DNA from: Listeria weihenstephanensis
GTDB taxonomy: Bacteria; Bacillota; Bacilli; Lactobacillales; Listeriaceae
Direction: 5' to 3'
DNA: 64,000 bases
Assembly: GCF_003534205.1 (NCBI RefSeq)
Contig: NZ_CP011102.1
Location: 3,298,036 to 3,362,035 of the forward strand
How positions within the stretch are numbered: the first letter of the stretch is position 1; every line of letters begins with the position of its first letter. Of this stretch, positions 9,401 through 16,932 are shown piece by piece. Under the pieces are notes generated by a model. It saw nothing but the letters and a program-made list of their open reading frames with translations, was not told the origin of the DNA and made no database searches. The position numbers and the translations under genes were made by a program.

Positions 9401-9923
9401 GTGCCACAACTTCTTGCGCATCCTCGGCATCTTTCTTCTCGTCAGCCACACCTGTTATCACTAACTCATTGGAGAGGTAAGTTTGTTCGTCCATCACCTT
9501 ATTTGCAATAACATGGAATTCACCCGAACTACTCACTTGTAAAACAATTTTCCCCGAGTATAGCGGCTTATCACCAGTTTGCTCTACTTTCACGAGCCGC
9601 TCTTTCTCATCAAATGTGAAAACGTCCACTCCATCATTCTCAGCAATCGTCTTCTCCTCATCAAAAGTTAGACCCTCTGGAATAACAAAATTGAGCGCAC
9701 TACTACCTTCCTCGTTATCCATATCTCCAGATTTATCGTCAAAATTAATAACAACAGATTGATCCAATTGCACTTCGGTCAAATCCGTTGTTATCTCAAT
9801 GTAAGTATTCTCTTTTGACTGGTTGGAAAGAATGGCGCCCAAACTTTCTAGCGGGCCGAGTGTGATAAGTCCCACGACAAGAAACACAATTAACGTCCTT
9901 ACGATATGTGTTTTCCCCTTCAT
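6471..9923 (-). CDS. Large WxL-domain adhesin with beta-helix and Ig-like domains (CscC-type)
   Basis: About 1150 residues. In order: signal peptide; an N-terminal domain to about 150; an acidic linker; a pectate-lyase-like parallel beta-helix region (about 210-650) of short G/N-rich turns; one or two bacterial Ig-like modules (ATAYLNGK region and a TISGTAEANSTVKIYG motif); further beta domains; and a C-terminal WxL domain (WKL, terminal IEWTL). The ATG at 9923 follows AAAAAAGGGGG; an upstream in-frame ATG overlaps that site. It is the first gene of the operon and the likely adhesive component of the complex. Confidence 0.9.
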   Translation of the reverse strand: MKGKTHIVRTLIVFLVVGLITLGPLESLGAILSNQSKENTYIEITTDLTEVQLDQSVVINFDDKSGDMDNEEGSSALNFVIPEGLTFDEEKTIAENDGVDVFTFDEKERLVKVEQTGDKPLYSGKIVLQVSSSGEFHVIANKVMDEQTYLSNELVITGVADEKKDAEDAQEVVAPKKDANPVVAPIEEETKAESEQKATGRAARAAGEMDVFDDTTLRAALNNKDISVINITQDFMVNANGNEINQWFTTRPNLVINGNNHTVDFAGLSAYFAISQAAPMNLTIKDIKIFGRNYYGPIRLTGVRGYGKIRYENVTYTGAQITASYEADIDIAGRVECRMVASYVNSQGITVPTLASNQVNFEATNMNFLEGSHYIGNTLDAGAFLLYAGGNVDVAKNAIIDVTSYGNIGEGNSIYATVATQGNISIHDGGKFNINTDSASGRGGIRADGASSKILVESGGELNINTKGVLTPSRHGIYLGDGASITVQNDAKLTVRSENTGNSVTNIVNAGNNSKFVIGKKATFNVYSDGTGNKQLIYIGLNATFQFADAASVDLNLNNTNALSRLIYMYGNTGKLNVDVQRVLAWNTVGSTGNTGATKEWNPMYGMSISYNGDNVTTAAGSSLTAAVQDDFRANFRTQNFKRVLFEYIPDVAVIMNDLTDNKTQNDSHVITGVTNPGAWVIFSGSTVIPAGTVPAQSINDATLYHVKADASGNFTYSLPANKYFTTGESITATAYLNGKNAAATKVVKDGTPPDAPVLNAIKDKDTTISGTAEANSTVKIYGPGNVLLASGQATALGAYSIAVPAGSQPLVPYVVYTAKATDAAGNESVASNAVTVSDTTPPTASPVIQVVNVGETFTTNAKSLVQNVQDNGGNGDDNITYTITKQPDVSVVGYTTAEVQVRDRANNAVVITIPVFVKDSSITTNDKAMLQAQDFLVFGKDFPTTPAAVDQMILTQGNVKAWAVPGGQDITSQVLVTDRGGLSKTPGTYNVKVSVEGLEKTVVVTVKAGTLEFKDITQDISFGTPTISSKKKIIEPESDLKVTVEDTRAVISDWKLSAKLTQNLQTQDGEEVVNALIVRQKDQLGTITDIPLNTTATPVYEDKTGIEGVKVIDMAPNQAQSILLDIEPGTVKANKEYTTQIEWTLENGP

Positions 9924-10411
9924 AGACAGCTGTCCCCCTTTTTTCATAATAAGATTATTTTTTCAGTACTTTATAAAAAAATAATAATTTAATTCAATAT
10001 TCCCCGATTCATACATAGTCAAACCCAATTTATAATATATTTTTTCCGTTTTTCACAATCTCTCGTTCACAACTTTATAATACCACATTTGTAATAAAAT
10101 TCACCCTTTTTGCTCGAAAATGATATTTTTTTCTCTTTTCCAGACAAAAATTAGACACAAAAATGATAAAAAAACATCTTATAATTCACATACTGCATTT
10201 GACAAAAAGAGTCTTTCGTGATAAGAAGAAAACGATATAATTATAAAGTACACTATTTTCTAAAAACTATGTGAATTTACATACCCCTATATATAAGTGC
10301 TTTTTTATAATTAAATCGAATATTAAATTATTTTATATCTTAATAACAAAACTAACATATCTTGAATTCTGCTAATATATCACCCCTATTTTCCCACATC
10401 AAATTTATTTC
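9924..10411 (-). promoter_or_regulatory. AT-rich leader and candidate promoter of the WxL operon
   Basis: About 490 bases without a gene. On the minus strand TTGTGA (10058-10053) and TATAAA (10034-10029) are 18 bases apart and may form a weak promoter. Two direct TTGTGAA copies (about 10072 and 10058) overlap the -35 position and could bind a regulator. No small ORF with a good ribosome-binding site was seen. Confidence 0.35.
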
Positions 10412-10474
10412 AAAAAAATTAGGAGCCTATTTCCCTATCAGATTTTTCCCTGATAGAAAAATATAGACTCCCAT
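10412..10474 (-). terminator. Intrinsic terminator of the aldo/keto reductase gene
   Basis: A long stem (CTATCAG/CTGATAG core at 10435-10456, extended by an outer GGAGTCTAT/ATAGGCTCC pairing) is followed on the minus strand by seven T residues. Confidence 0.8.
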
Positions 10475-10484
10475 TCACAATTTC

Positions 10485-11333
10485 TTATTTCCACTCACGC
10501 GCTAAGAATTCTTCGCTATCGGGATCGGATCCTGTACGTTTGTCTTCATTCAGCGCATCAATCTGCTCCATATCCGCAGCACTCAAATCAAAATCAAATA
10601 AATCAATATTGCTACGAATCCGTTCTGGTGTCACAGATTTAGGAATAATCACCGATCCATTATTCAAATGCCAACGCAAAATCACCTGCGCAACCGTCAA
10701 ATCTCGAGCCTCCGCAATTGATTTCAATACAGGATTATTCAGCAACTCCCCACCTTTCGCGAGTGGCGACCAAGCTTCATGCACAATATCCTGACTTTCT
10801 AAATAAGATCTCAACGGTTTTTGCGATAATAGCGGGTGCATTTCGATCTGATCAATCACTGGTTTTTCATTCGCCGTCGTAAACAAATTTTCTAAATGAT
10901 GTTGATGAAAATTACTCACACCAATCGATTTCACCAATCCCTCATTATACAATCGCTCCATTGCACGCCAAGAATCCTTATAACTTCCCACTGGCCAATG
11001 AATCAAATACAAATCTAGATAATCCAGTTGCAATTTTTTCATAGAAGTTTCAAAAGCACGCAACGTCTCATCATAACCATGATCCGCGTTCCACAGCTTC
11101 GTCGTAATCGTTAATGTTTCACGTGGGACATCGACTTCCCGAATCGCGCGCCCAACAAACTCCTCATTCTCATAGACCTTCGCCGTATCAATCGCCCGGT
11201 ACCCAGCATCCACAGCAATCTGAATCGCCTCAACAGCTTCCCGCTCATCCGCCATTTTCCAAACCCCAAGCCCAACAAGCGGAATCTCCTGTCCATTATG
11301 AAACCCCTTCGTATCCGCACTTCTCAACTCCAT
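10485..11333 (-). CDS. Aldo/keto reductase (AKR5-like)
   Basis: A 282-residue NADPH-dependent carbonyl reductase of the 2,5-diketogluconate/methylglyoxal reductase type. It has the TIM-barrel family signature with the full catalytic tetrad D49, Y54, K79 and H112, and the C-terminal IPKS cofactor motif. The ATG at 11333 has AAGGAG 8 bases upstream, better than the start 63 bases earlier. It is probably a cytosolic detoxification enzyme transcribed alone; the natural substrate cannot be told from sequence. Confidence 0.92.
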   Translation of the reverse strand: MELRSADTKGFHNGQEIPLVGLGVWKMADEREAVEAIQIAVDAGYRAIDTAKVYENEEFVGRAIREVDVPRETLTITTKLWNADHGYDETLRAFETSMKKLQLDYLDLYLIHWPVGSYKDSWRAMERLYNEGLVKSIGVSNFHQHHLENLFTTANEKPVIDQIEMHPLLSQKPLRSYLESQDIVHEAWSPLAKGGELLNNPVLKSIAEARDLTVAQVILRWHLNNGSVIIPKSVTPERIRSNIDLFDFDLSAADMEQIDALNEDKRTGSDPDSEEFLAREWK

Positions 11334-11405
11334 ATCAAAAACTCCTTCCACACTAACATTCCCCTCCAGTATAGACCTCCTCTCCCTATATTCCAACTAA
11401 TAAAC

Positions 11406-11494
11406 ACAAAAAGAAGCAGGAGGCCATGTTCTCCTCCCACTTCTCTATAAATCACCAATCACGATCCCCCGCAAAACTGGAGCGGGACGACAAA
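11406..11494 (-). terminator. Terminator plus 60-bp repeat module, copy 1
   Basis: A GAAG..GGAGGAG stem pairs with CTCCTGCTTC and is followed on the minus strand by TTTTTG, ending the transcript of the membrane-protein gene at 11567. Positions 11435-11494 are repeated almost exactly at 12268-12327, after the chitinase gene. The shared part contains a second hairpin, CCCGC/GCGGG. Confidence 0.75.
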
Positions 11495-11566
11495 GACGAG
11501 TACATGCACGGAATGTACGACATTGACAAAACTATTTTAGTAGGTAAATTTTCTATATAAAATCGT

Positions 11567-11959
11567 TCATCTCGCCATACCTCGTAAACATTTTACACCA
11601 AGAACAATAAATATTAAGCCTGGGCCTACCCAAACCAAAGGATATCGATAACATAAAATAAAACCAATCATACCAATAATTATAAATATTGTTCCAGTCA
11701 ATTTGACATTTGCTTCTAAAGAAAACACATTTTTGAGCACGATTCCAGATAAAATCAGCATTATTAAGCTAACAATAATTCTGCCTACCAGAAAAAAACC
11801 ACTTGCTTCCCCAACGAACCAAACGATTAAAGTAATTATTAAAAATATACTTGATATCAAAATGCCAAAAATACTTCCTATTGTCCCTAATGCGCTTTCC
11901 GCAGATCTATTTATTATAATTCTTCCTTTCTCTTTACGTTTCTTTAATAACTTAAACAA
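11567..11959 (-). CDS. Small four-helix membrane protein, DUF4064-like
   Basis: A 130-residue protein with a basic N-terminus (about 20 residues) and four hydrophobic helices, near 28-50, 57-78, 87-104 and 108-123. The fold resembles DUF4064 proteins common in Listeria; function unknown. It starts with TTG and has no clear ribosome-binding site, so the start is uncertain. The 112-residue protein at 33843 has a similar layout. It ends with its own terminator. Confidence 0.65.
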   Translation of the reverse strand: MFKLLKKRKEKGRIIINRSAESALGTIGSIFGILISSIFLIITLIVWFVGEASGFFLVGRIIVSLIMLILSGIVLKNVFSLEANVKLTGTIFIIIGMIGFILCYRYPLVWVGPGLIFIVLGVKCLRGMAR

Positions 11960-12240
11960 CGTAATTGATGACTATCGATATAACACACACATTTGTTTTT
12001 CAGTCTGCTTCCATTCTAACACGCTATTATTAAAACATAATCATCCAAAAATTTATTTATTTTCATTTTACGACTATTTTTCACACTTTTGTCATTATTA
12101 ATTAGGATTTTATGTAGTCTGGTGCAATTAACTCTTACTCGAAAAAGCCATAAACCGGCATTTAATATAAAAACTCCATTCCATCAGCGAACTACAAACA
12201 AATTATAGAGCGAATATCGACATGTAATGAAACAAAACTC
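11960..12240. other. Gene-free AT-rich stretch
   Basis: Upstream region of the TTG-started membrane protein gene. I see no ORF with a ribosome-binding site, no clear promoter and no hairpin here. Confidence 0.5.
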
Positions 12241-12427
12241 AAAAAAGCAGGAGAGTCAAATTCCCTCTCCCACTTCTCTATAAATCACCAATCACGATCC
12301 CCCGCAAAACTGGAGCGGGACGACAAATGCTTAATTTCTAGGCAAAAGCGAGTACCGAAGCGGAGCGTACGACTGTACGTGAGCATCGGAACGGAGCTTT
12401 TAACGACGAAAGTGAGCGTTTGTCGTC
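12241..12427 (-). repeat. Terminator/60-bp repeat copy 2 plus long palindromic Listeria-type repeat
   Basis: 12268-12327 repeats 11435-11494. A terminator at 12245-12275 (GGGAGAG/CTCTCC stem, then TTTTTTG on the minus strand) ends the chitinase transcript. From about 12319 to 12427 lies an imperfect palindrome bounded by GACGACAAA and TTTGTCGTC, with an inner CGTAC-GACT-GTACG hairpin. Its outer arm overlaps the chitinase stop codon (12426-12428). A shorter relative (11485-11518) has a GTACAT/ATGTAC hairpin. Confidence 0.8.
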
Positions 12428-14729
12428 ACGCGACAAGCTCCCAAGGGCCCCATTGTTCAGCCCCTGGCACATCACCTTGTGTCCACCATTTTGCTTTATA
12501 CGTATGACCATTGTAAGTTACTTGATCATTTTGATTGTAAACCGCTGTAGAACTCCACGTACCTGTTCCAACTGGCGGTGTTACTGTACCAGCTTTTGTT
12601 GTTACGGAAAGCGTCGCGCTTGTTGGCGAAACGTTGCCCGCTGCGTCATACGCTTTTACAGTATACGAATAAGCTGTTGAAGCTGTAAGTCCTGTGTCTG
12701 TATAAGTTGTTCCAGAAACAGTCGCCACTTCTGTACCATTGCGATACACTTTGTAACCTGCTACGCCTACATTATCCGTTGCGGCTGTCCAACTTAATGG
12801 AACCGCCACATCTGTCACGTTCGCTGCTACTGTTGCTAAATTCGTTGGAGCTGTTGGTGCTACTGTATCGCTAGGATCAGGAACAACCGCGCCTCCACCA
12901 AAAATAACTTGTTTGCCAAGCTCTGTACCTGTTTTAGACATGCGTTGTGTTAGAGAAATATTCGCAATGTTGCTCACGTTTACAGACGTTAGGTTCGATT
13001 TCAAACGGAATGTATACGTTGCGCCTTGCGGAATTTCTTGTCCATCGAAAACGGACGCTAAATCGACGGTTGTGTAGCCATTTGCTGTAGCTACTGTGCC
13101 TGCTTTATAATCCCCTGATGTCAATGTTTCGCCAGCTTTGACAGGAATATAAAACTTCGGTAGTTTCACAGTTTCTGCTGCAAATTCAGTTGCTTTTAGA
13201 ACTTCATTTGTTTCGTTTGCTACTTCTTTATTTTTGATTGTGATTTCATAACCAACGCCATTTTCGCTGTACGGCGCTACTGTTGCTTCAACGTTTAAGT
13301 TGGAATAGATGATTGGGTTAGCAGCAAGTGCCGCTGAGCCGAATAATCCTTGTTTAATTGTTTTTGTTAACTCATCACGTTTTGTCGAGGTTGTTTCTTT
13401 ATCTTGGGACTGCATCCACGAAATCATACCGCCAAGATTATTATCCTTCACATATTTCGCTTTTTCTGCAATAGAACGGACATTGTCATACGTGTAGAAT
13501 TCGCCAGTTGTTTTACTGTACAAGTATGGCGCTTTTGCCACGTCATCCCAATACTCGACTAGCGTTGGCGATTTAGCTTTCAAAGCATCGATGCTCTTAT
13601 ACGCCCAAACTCCACCTGCACGACCACCGTCACCAGTAGCTAATGCTTTTTCATTTGGCGCGCCATATGTTGCACCGAGATCAGCATCTTTGTTATTTTT
13701 TTCTGCGGCTTGGAAAAGTCCTGGTTGCGTTGTGCTCGTGCCTGCTGCAACCTTGTTCCATCCACGTGTATAGAATGCCGCGCCGACAACGATTTTATTC
13801 GATGCTGCACCTTTACTCTTCAGATATTTCACAGTTTGATCGACAGAGAATCCATCGTTATAATTAGGATCTGCTGGATTGCCGTAAAGCGCTGTGTGAT
13901 GCGCACTATTTGGAGTCCAAGCCCCGTTCATATCGTATGTCATGATATTCGCAAAATCAACAATATTGAAAAGTTTCTCTACGTCCACACCGTTTGCAAG
14001 TGTGCTTTGAGCTGCTGGCAACGCTACGGTTAACTCATATTTTTTCTTCACATCTACGCCTTGCTTATCTAAAGCAGTACGCAAATCTTGAAGTAACGTA
14101 ATATAGTTTTGTTTATCCGCAGGTTTGGCATTCGGAGTTCCTTCATCGTTCTTGTTATCCACTAAGTCAGCGGCACGAACCGATGCTGGGTACTCCCAAT
14201 CTAGATCCACGAAATCCATATTTGTATATTTGATAAATTTCATAACATTGCTTACAAAATTAGCACGCGCTGTAGCATTTTCTCCAATTGCAGAGAAGTC
14301 ACCAGATTTCGACCAACCACCAATAGAAACACCAATCTTCATATTAGGGTTTTTCGCTCTTAAATCTTGTAACGCGTTTAAAATACCCGCATTTGCTCCG
14401 CCCCATTGAACTCCATCTTGTCCAACCGGTGCGCCAACTGCCGCATCTTTATCAGTGAATTTCAAGTTTCCACTACTATCGAAATCAAGAAACGCAAAGT
14501 TTAGATGTGTCAATTGCTCTGCTGGTATATCTTTCGGATAAAACTGACCTTCCCCGCCCCAAATGGACCAATCTCCATAATACATAACATTTCTAGTTTC
14601 CGTTGTGCTGGCGGCTTTAGCTTTGACAGAAGAATTCCCTACATTACCTAGAACGGATGATGCAAATAACGAAACGACTAACAACAACACTGAGACTACA
14701 CTAATTACCCTCTTTGTTACCTTTTTCAT
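12426..14729 (-). CDS. chiB: Secreted modular chitinase, GH18 (ChiB-like)
   Basis: A 767-residue enzyme hydrolysing chitin. It has a signal peptide (about 1-40), a GH18 barrel with the catalytic D-x-x-D-x-D-x-E motif at 172-179 (proton donor E179), a linker domain, a fibronectin type III domain (about 625-710) and a C-terminal CBM5/12 chitin-binding module with paired tryptophans (KWWTQGD). Length and order match L. monocytogenes ChiB. AGAGGTGAAG precedes the start. A good CcpA-type site lies about 160 bases upstream, consistent with carbon-source control. Confidence 0.95.
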   Translation of the reverse strand: MKKVTKRVISVVSVLLLVVSLFASSVLGNVGNSSVKAKAASTTETRNVMYYGDWSIWGGEGQFYPKDIPAEQLTHLNFAFLDFDSSGNLKFTDKDAAVGAPVGQDGVQWGGANAGILNALQDLRAKNPNMKIGVSIGGWSKSGDFSAIGENATARANFVSNVMKFIKYTNMDFVDLDWEYPASVRAADLVDNKNDEGTPNAKPADKQNYITLLQDLRTALDKQGVDVKKKYELTVALPAAQSTLANGVDVEKLFNIVDFANIMTYDMNGAWTPNSAHHTALYGNPADPNYNDGFSVDQTVKYLKSKGAASNKIVVGAAFYTRGWNKVAAGTSTTQPGLFQAAEKNNKDADLGATYGAPNEKALATGDGGRAGGVWAYKSIDALKAKSPTLVEYWDDVAKAPYLYSKTTGEFYTYDNVRSIAEKAKYVKDNNLGGMISWMQSQDKETTSTKRDELTKTIKQGLFGSAALAANPIIYSNLNVEATVAPYSENGVGYEITIKNKEVANETNEVLKATEFAAETVKLPKFYIPVKAGETLTSGDYKAGTVATANGYTTVDLASVFDGQEIPQGATYTFRLKSNLTSVNVSNIANISLTQRMSKTGTELGKQVIFGGGAVVPDPSDTVAPTAPTNLATVAANVTDVAVPLSWTAATDNVGVAGYKVYRNGTEVATVSGTTYTDTGLTASTAYSYTVKAYDAAGNVSPTSATLSVTTKAGTVTPPVGTGTWSSTAVYNQNDQVTYNGHTYKAKWWTQGDVPGAEQWGPWELVA

Positions 14730-14884
14730 TTCTTCACCTCTTCATAATTTTTACGTTCTGCTTGCGGTAAGTTTACTTTCTCTGCTTTTCAAAACCCAGA
14801 ATTTCAAAAATCCCCCGTTAGATCCCCCTCTTATTGTGTACTAAATCCTGGATACTTATGTAAGTTGCAAGTATCGTGCCAAGA

Positions 14885-14898
14885 AGAAAGCGTTAACA
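14885..14898. promoter_or_regulatory. Candidate cre (CcpA-binding) site upstream of chiB
   Basis: AGAAAGCGTTAACA matches 13 of 14 positions of TGWAANCGNTNWCA. Its placement 156-169 bases upstream of the chitinase start suggests catabolite control (inference). Confidence 0.5.
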
Positions 14899-15043
14899 AT
14901 GCGGTTCAAAAAGAAATATATGTTACACACACCACTTACACTGTCTGGATTTATTTTACACAGGTTGGATTATTATTGTAATTATTACCTTGTAAAGTGA
15001 TAGAAATTTAACTAATTTGCTCCGAAAAATTATATTTCCTTTC

Positions 15044-15080
15044 AAAAAAGAAGACTCCACCATGAATCTGGAGAATCTTC
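15044..15080 (-). terminator. Intrinsic terminator at the end of EPS locus 1
   Basis: A GAAGATTCTCCA/TGGAGTCTTC stem (15050-15080) is followed on the minus strand by six T residues, just after the short Crp/Fnr gene. Confidence 0.88.
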
Positions 15081-15087
15081 TTATGTA

Positions 15088-15672
15088 TTAATATTTACTA
15101 CTATTGGCCATTCTGGTTTCTCCCATGTTATAAACTGGATTAACCTCCTCTTGCCAGCCGTCCCATTCCGCCAAAATCCAGCCTTTGCTATCAAGAATTT
15201 TTCCTACAGCCATCATTTTTTTTCGCATTCCACATAGATACTCCCTCGTGCACCCAAGGTATTGCGCTATTTCTTGATGTGTTAGTATGGAAGGAATTTC
15301 GCAAGTATTGTCTTTTGTCACGGTGCCTATTTCTTCACCGGCTTGATGCAATAAAATGATTAGCCTCCGTTCCAATGATTCTAAAAAACCATCCATGCGA
15401 CGAACTACGGCGAGCATTCTTTCTTGTAGTACAAGCTCTCGTCGACCTTGTACTGATCCAATGCCATCATTTTGAATAAGCATAAGTTGAACCTGAGACC
15501 TGGCCTCATAACGAAAAATACTATTATCTGTCGCAATAAAATCCCCCGTACTCATAAAATTGATAAGTTGTCTGCTTAGTCTGCAAATGAGATATCCCGA
15601 CAAAACAATATAATCCCCTTGTTCTCTCAAAACATCCCCCTTCTTTAACGTTACAATAGTAGGTTTTTCCAC
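15088..15672 (-). CDS. Short Crp/Fnr-family regulator, last gene of EPS locus 1
   Basis: A 194-residue protein with a shortened cyclic-nucleotide-like fold (about 1-115; KKGDVLREQGDYIVLSGYL) and a C-terminal Crp-type winged helix-turn-helix (about 128-155; HQEIAQYLGCTREYL). It lacks the usual phosphate-binding cassette, so it is unlikely to bind cAMP. It starts with GTG, overlapping the polymerase stop by one base and preceded by GAGGAGGG, so it is translationally coupled. The protein at 41515 is its counterpart in EPS locus 2, sharing the GEYIVLSGYL and CTREYL segments. It may feed back on EPS expression. Confidence 0.85.
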   Translation of the reverse strand: MEKPTIVTLKKGDVLREQGDYIVLSGYLICRLSRQLINFMSTGDFIATDNSIFRYEARSQVQLMLIQNDGIGSVQGRRELVLQERMLAVVRRMDGFLESLERRLIILLHQAGEEIGTVTKDNTCEIPSILTHQEIAQYLGCTREYLCGMRKKMMAVGKILDSKGWILAEWDGWQEEVNPVYNMGETRMANSSKY

Positions 15673-16907
15673 TATATACCCTCCTCAAAATCATCTTCAT
15701 TAGCTACTTCTTTAGATAACGACATCATGTATAACACCGCCATCATCACACTAACAATACTCCCAGATACTAATAACGTATCCACTGGACTTGTACATAA
15801 AGCATATAAAAACGGAAAAACAACCATTAATTTAATTTTGAAATCTCCGCTTGTAGATCGTATAATCGCAAAAACAGTTACAATAAATAGTACGATTAAA
15901 ATTATAACGCCAAGTAGACCAGTCTCACCAATAATCATCGCCCAATATGAATCTGTGATGAATGATGGATTAATGCTAGACAATCCCCACACACGCGATA
16001 TCTGATATTCCCAATAAAGCGGTGAATAATGAAGGCGTGAGGCGTTCGATCCGAACATACCAAGTCCCGCTCCAAATGGCGCATGCTTCTCAGCAATCTC
16101 AACAGATGTTCGTAATAACACACCACGTGCCTCCATATTACCCGCTCCAAATTGATCCGCAATTCGCTCCCAGCTAAACCATGTAAGAAATCCCCCAAGT
16201 AAGACATATACATAAGCTGGTAAACGTTTGATGTATGGAAATAATAGCAGTAATAGAAACAAGCATACATAGATACCAATTGCTGTACTTCTTCCCGCCG
16301 TAAAAACTAAACCTAAGTTTAATAGAAGATAAACATATGGCAATCGCGTTTTTTGAATCAATGAGAAAAACACCATCAATACTGTAAATAAAAGCACGAC
16401 CATACTAAAAGGCGCCGGATGGCCGAACCCATAGGCATACGTTGACATGCCGAAGCGAATATCGAAACCTGTCATAATCGGAAAAACTAAATTCAATACA
16501 TAGGCCGCCGAACAAACGAGGCTAAAACTCCAAGCAATACGTTTCATCCACAGTATCGTGCTTTTAAATTTCGTGTTTTTCAGCAATATTCGCCCACAAT
16601 AAAACATCAATAAAAACTTTGTCATACCGAAAAAAGTGTATACTTGCATCAAAATTGTATTATGCGCCCCGTTGAATAGATTAGGGATAAAAGCAATGAG
16701 GCCAAAAAGACTACATAATAAAAGCGTTACGATCGCCCAAACATCTAGTGATTTGACCTGTCCTTTTTCAAGAAAAAGTAGCTTGATAGCCGCCGCCACG
16801 ATGAAGCCAAAGACAATAATTTCTGTAATGTAGCTTAGTGCAGGACTCATCGATTCCAATAAACTGGAGAATATCGCTAATAAAAAGAGAATCATAAACA
16901 TCATCAT
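15672..16907 (-). CDS. O-antigen polymerase/ligase-type membrane protein (Wzy)
   Basis: A 411-residue polytopic protein with roughly ten to twelve hydrophobic helices and a long loop near 270-320, typical of Wzy polymerases that join lipid-linked repeat units on the outer face of the membrane. Sequence is weakly conserved in this family, so the call rests on topology and position between flippase and regulator. The protein at 42364 is the functional equivalent in EPS locus 2. Confidence 0.8.
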   Translation of the reverse strand: MMMFMILFLLAIFSSLLESMSPALSYITEIIVFGFIVAAAIKLLFLEKGQVKSLDVWAIVTLLLCSLFGLIAFIPNLFNGAHNTILMQVYTFFGMTKFLLMFYCGRILLKNTKFKSTILWMKRIAWSFSLVCSAAYVLNLVFPIMTGFDIRFGMSTYAYGFGHPAPFSMVVLLFTVLMVFFSLIQKTRLPYVYLLLNLGLVFTAGRSTAIGIYVCLFLLLLLFPYIKRLPAYVYVLLGGFLTWFSWERIADQFGAGNMEARGVLLRTSVEIAEKHAPFGAGLGMFGSNASRLHYSPLYWEYQISRVWGLSSINPSFITDSYWAMIIGETGLLGVIILIVLFIVTVFAIIRSTSGDFKIKLMVVFPFLYALCTSPVDTLLVSGSIVSVMMAVLYMMSLSKEVANEDDFEEGI

Positions 16908-16932
16908 GTGGGGTTCGCCACATCCTTTCTAC

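Noticed and set aside
10200-10245. TTGACA followed by TATAAT on the plus strand
   Set aside because: Spacing is too long (about 30 bases) and no plus-strand gene follows; the downstream genes are all on the minus strand.
15000-15087. A peptide ORF after the short Crp gene of locus 1, matching the WW peptide ORF of locus 2
   Set aside because: The region contains only the terminator; no start codon with a ribosome-binding site.
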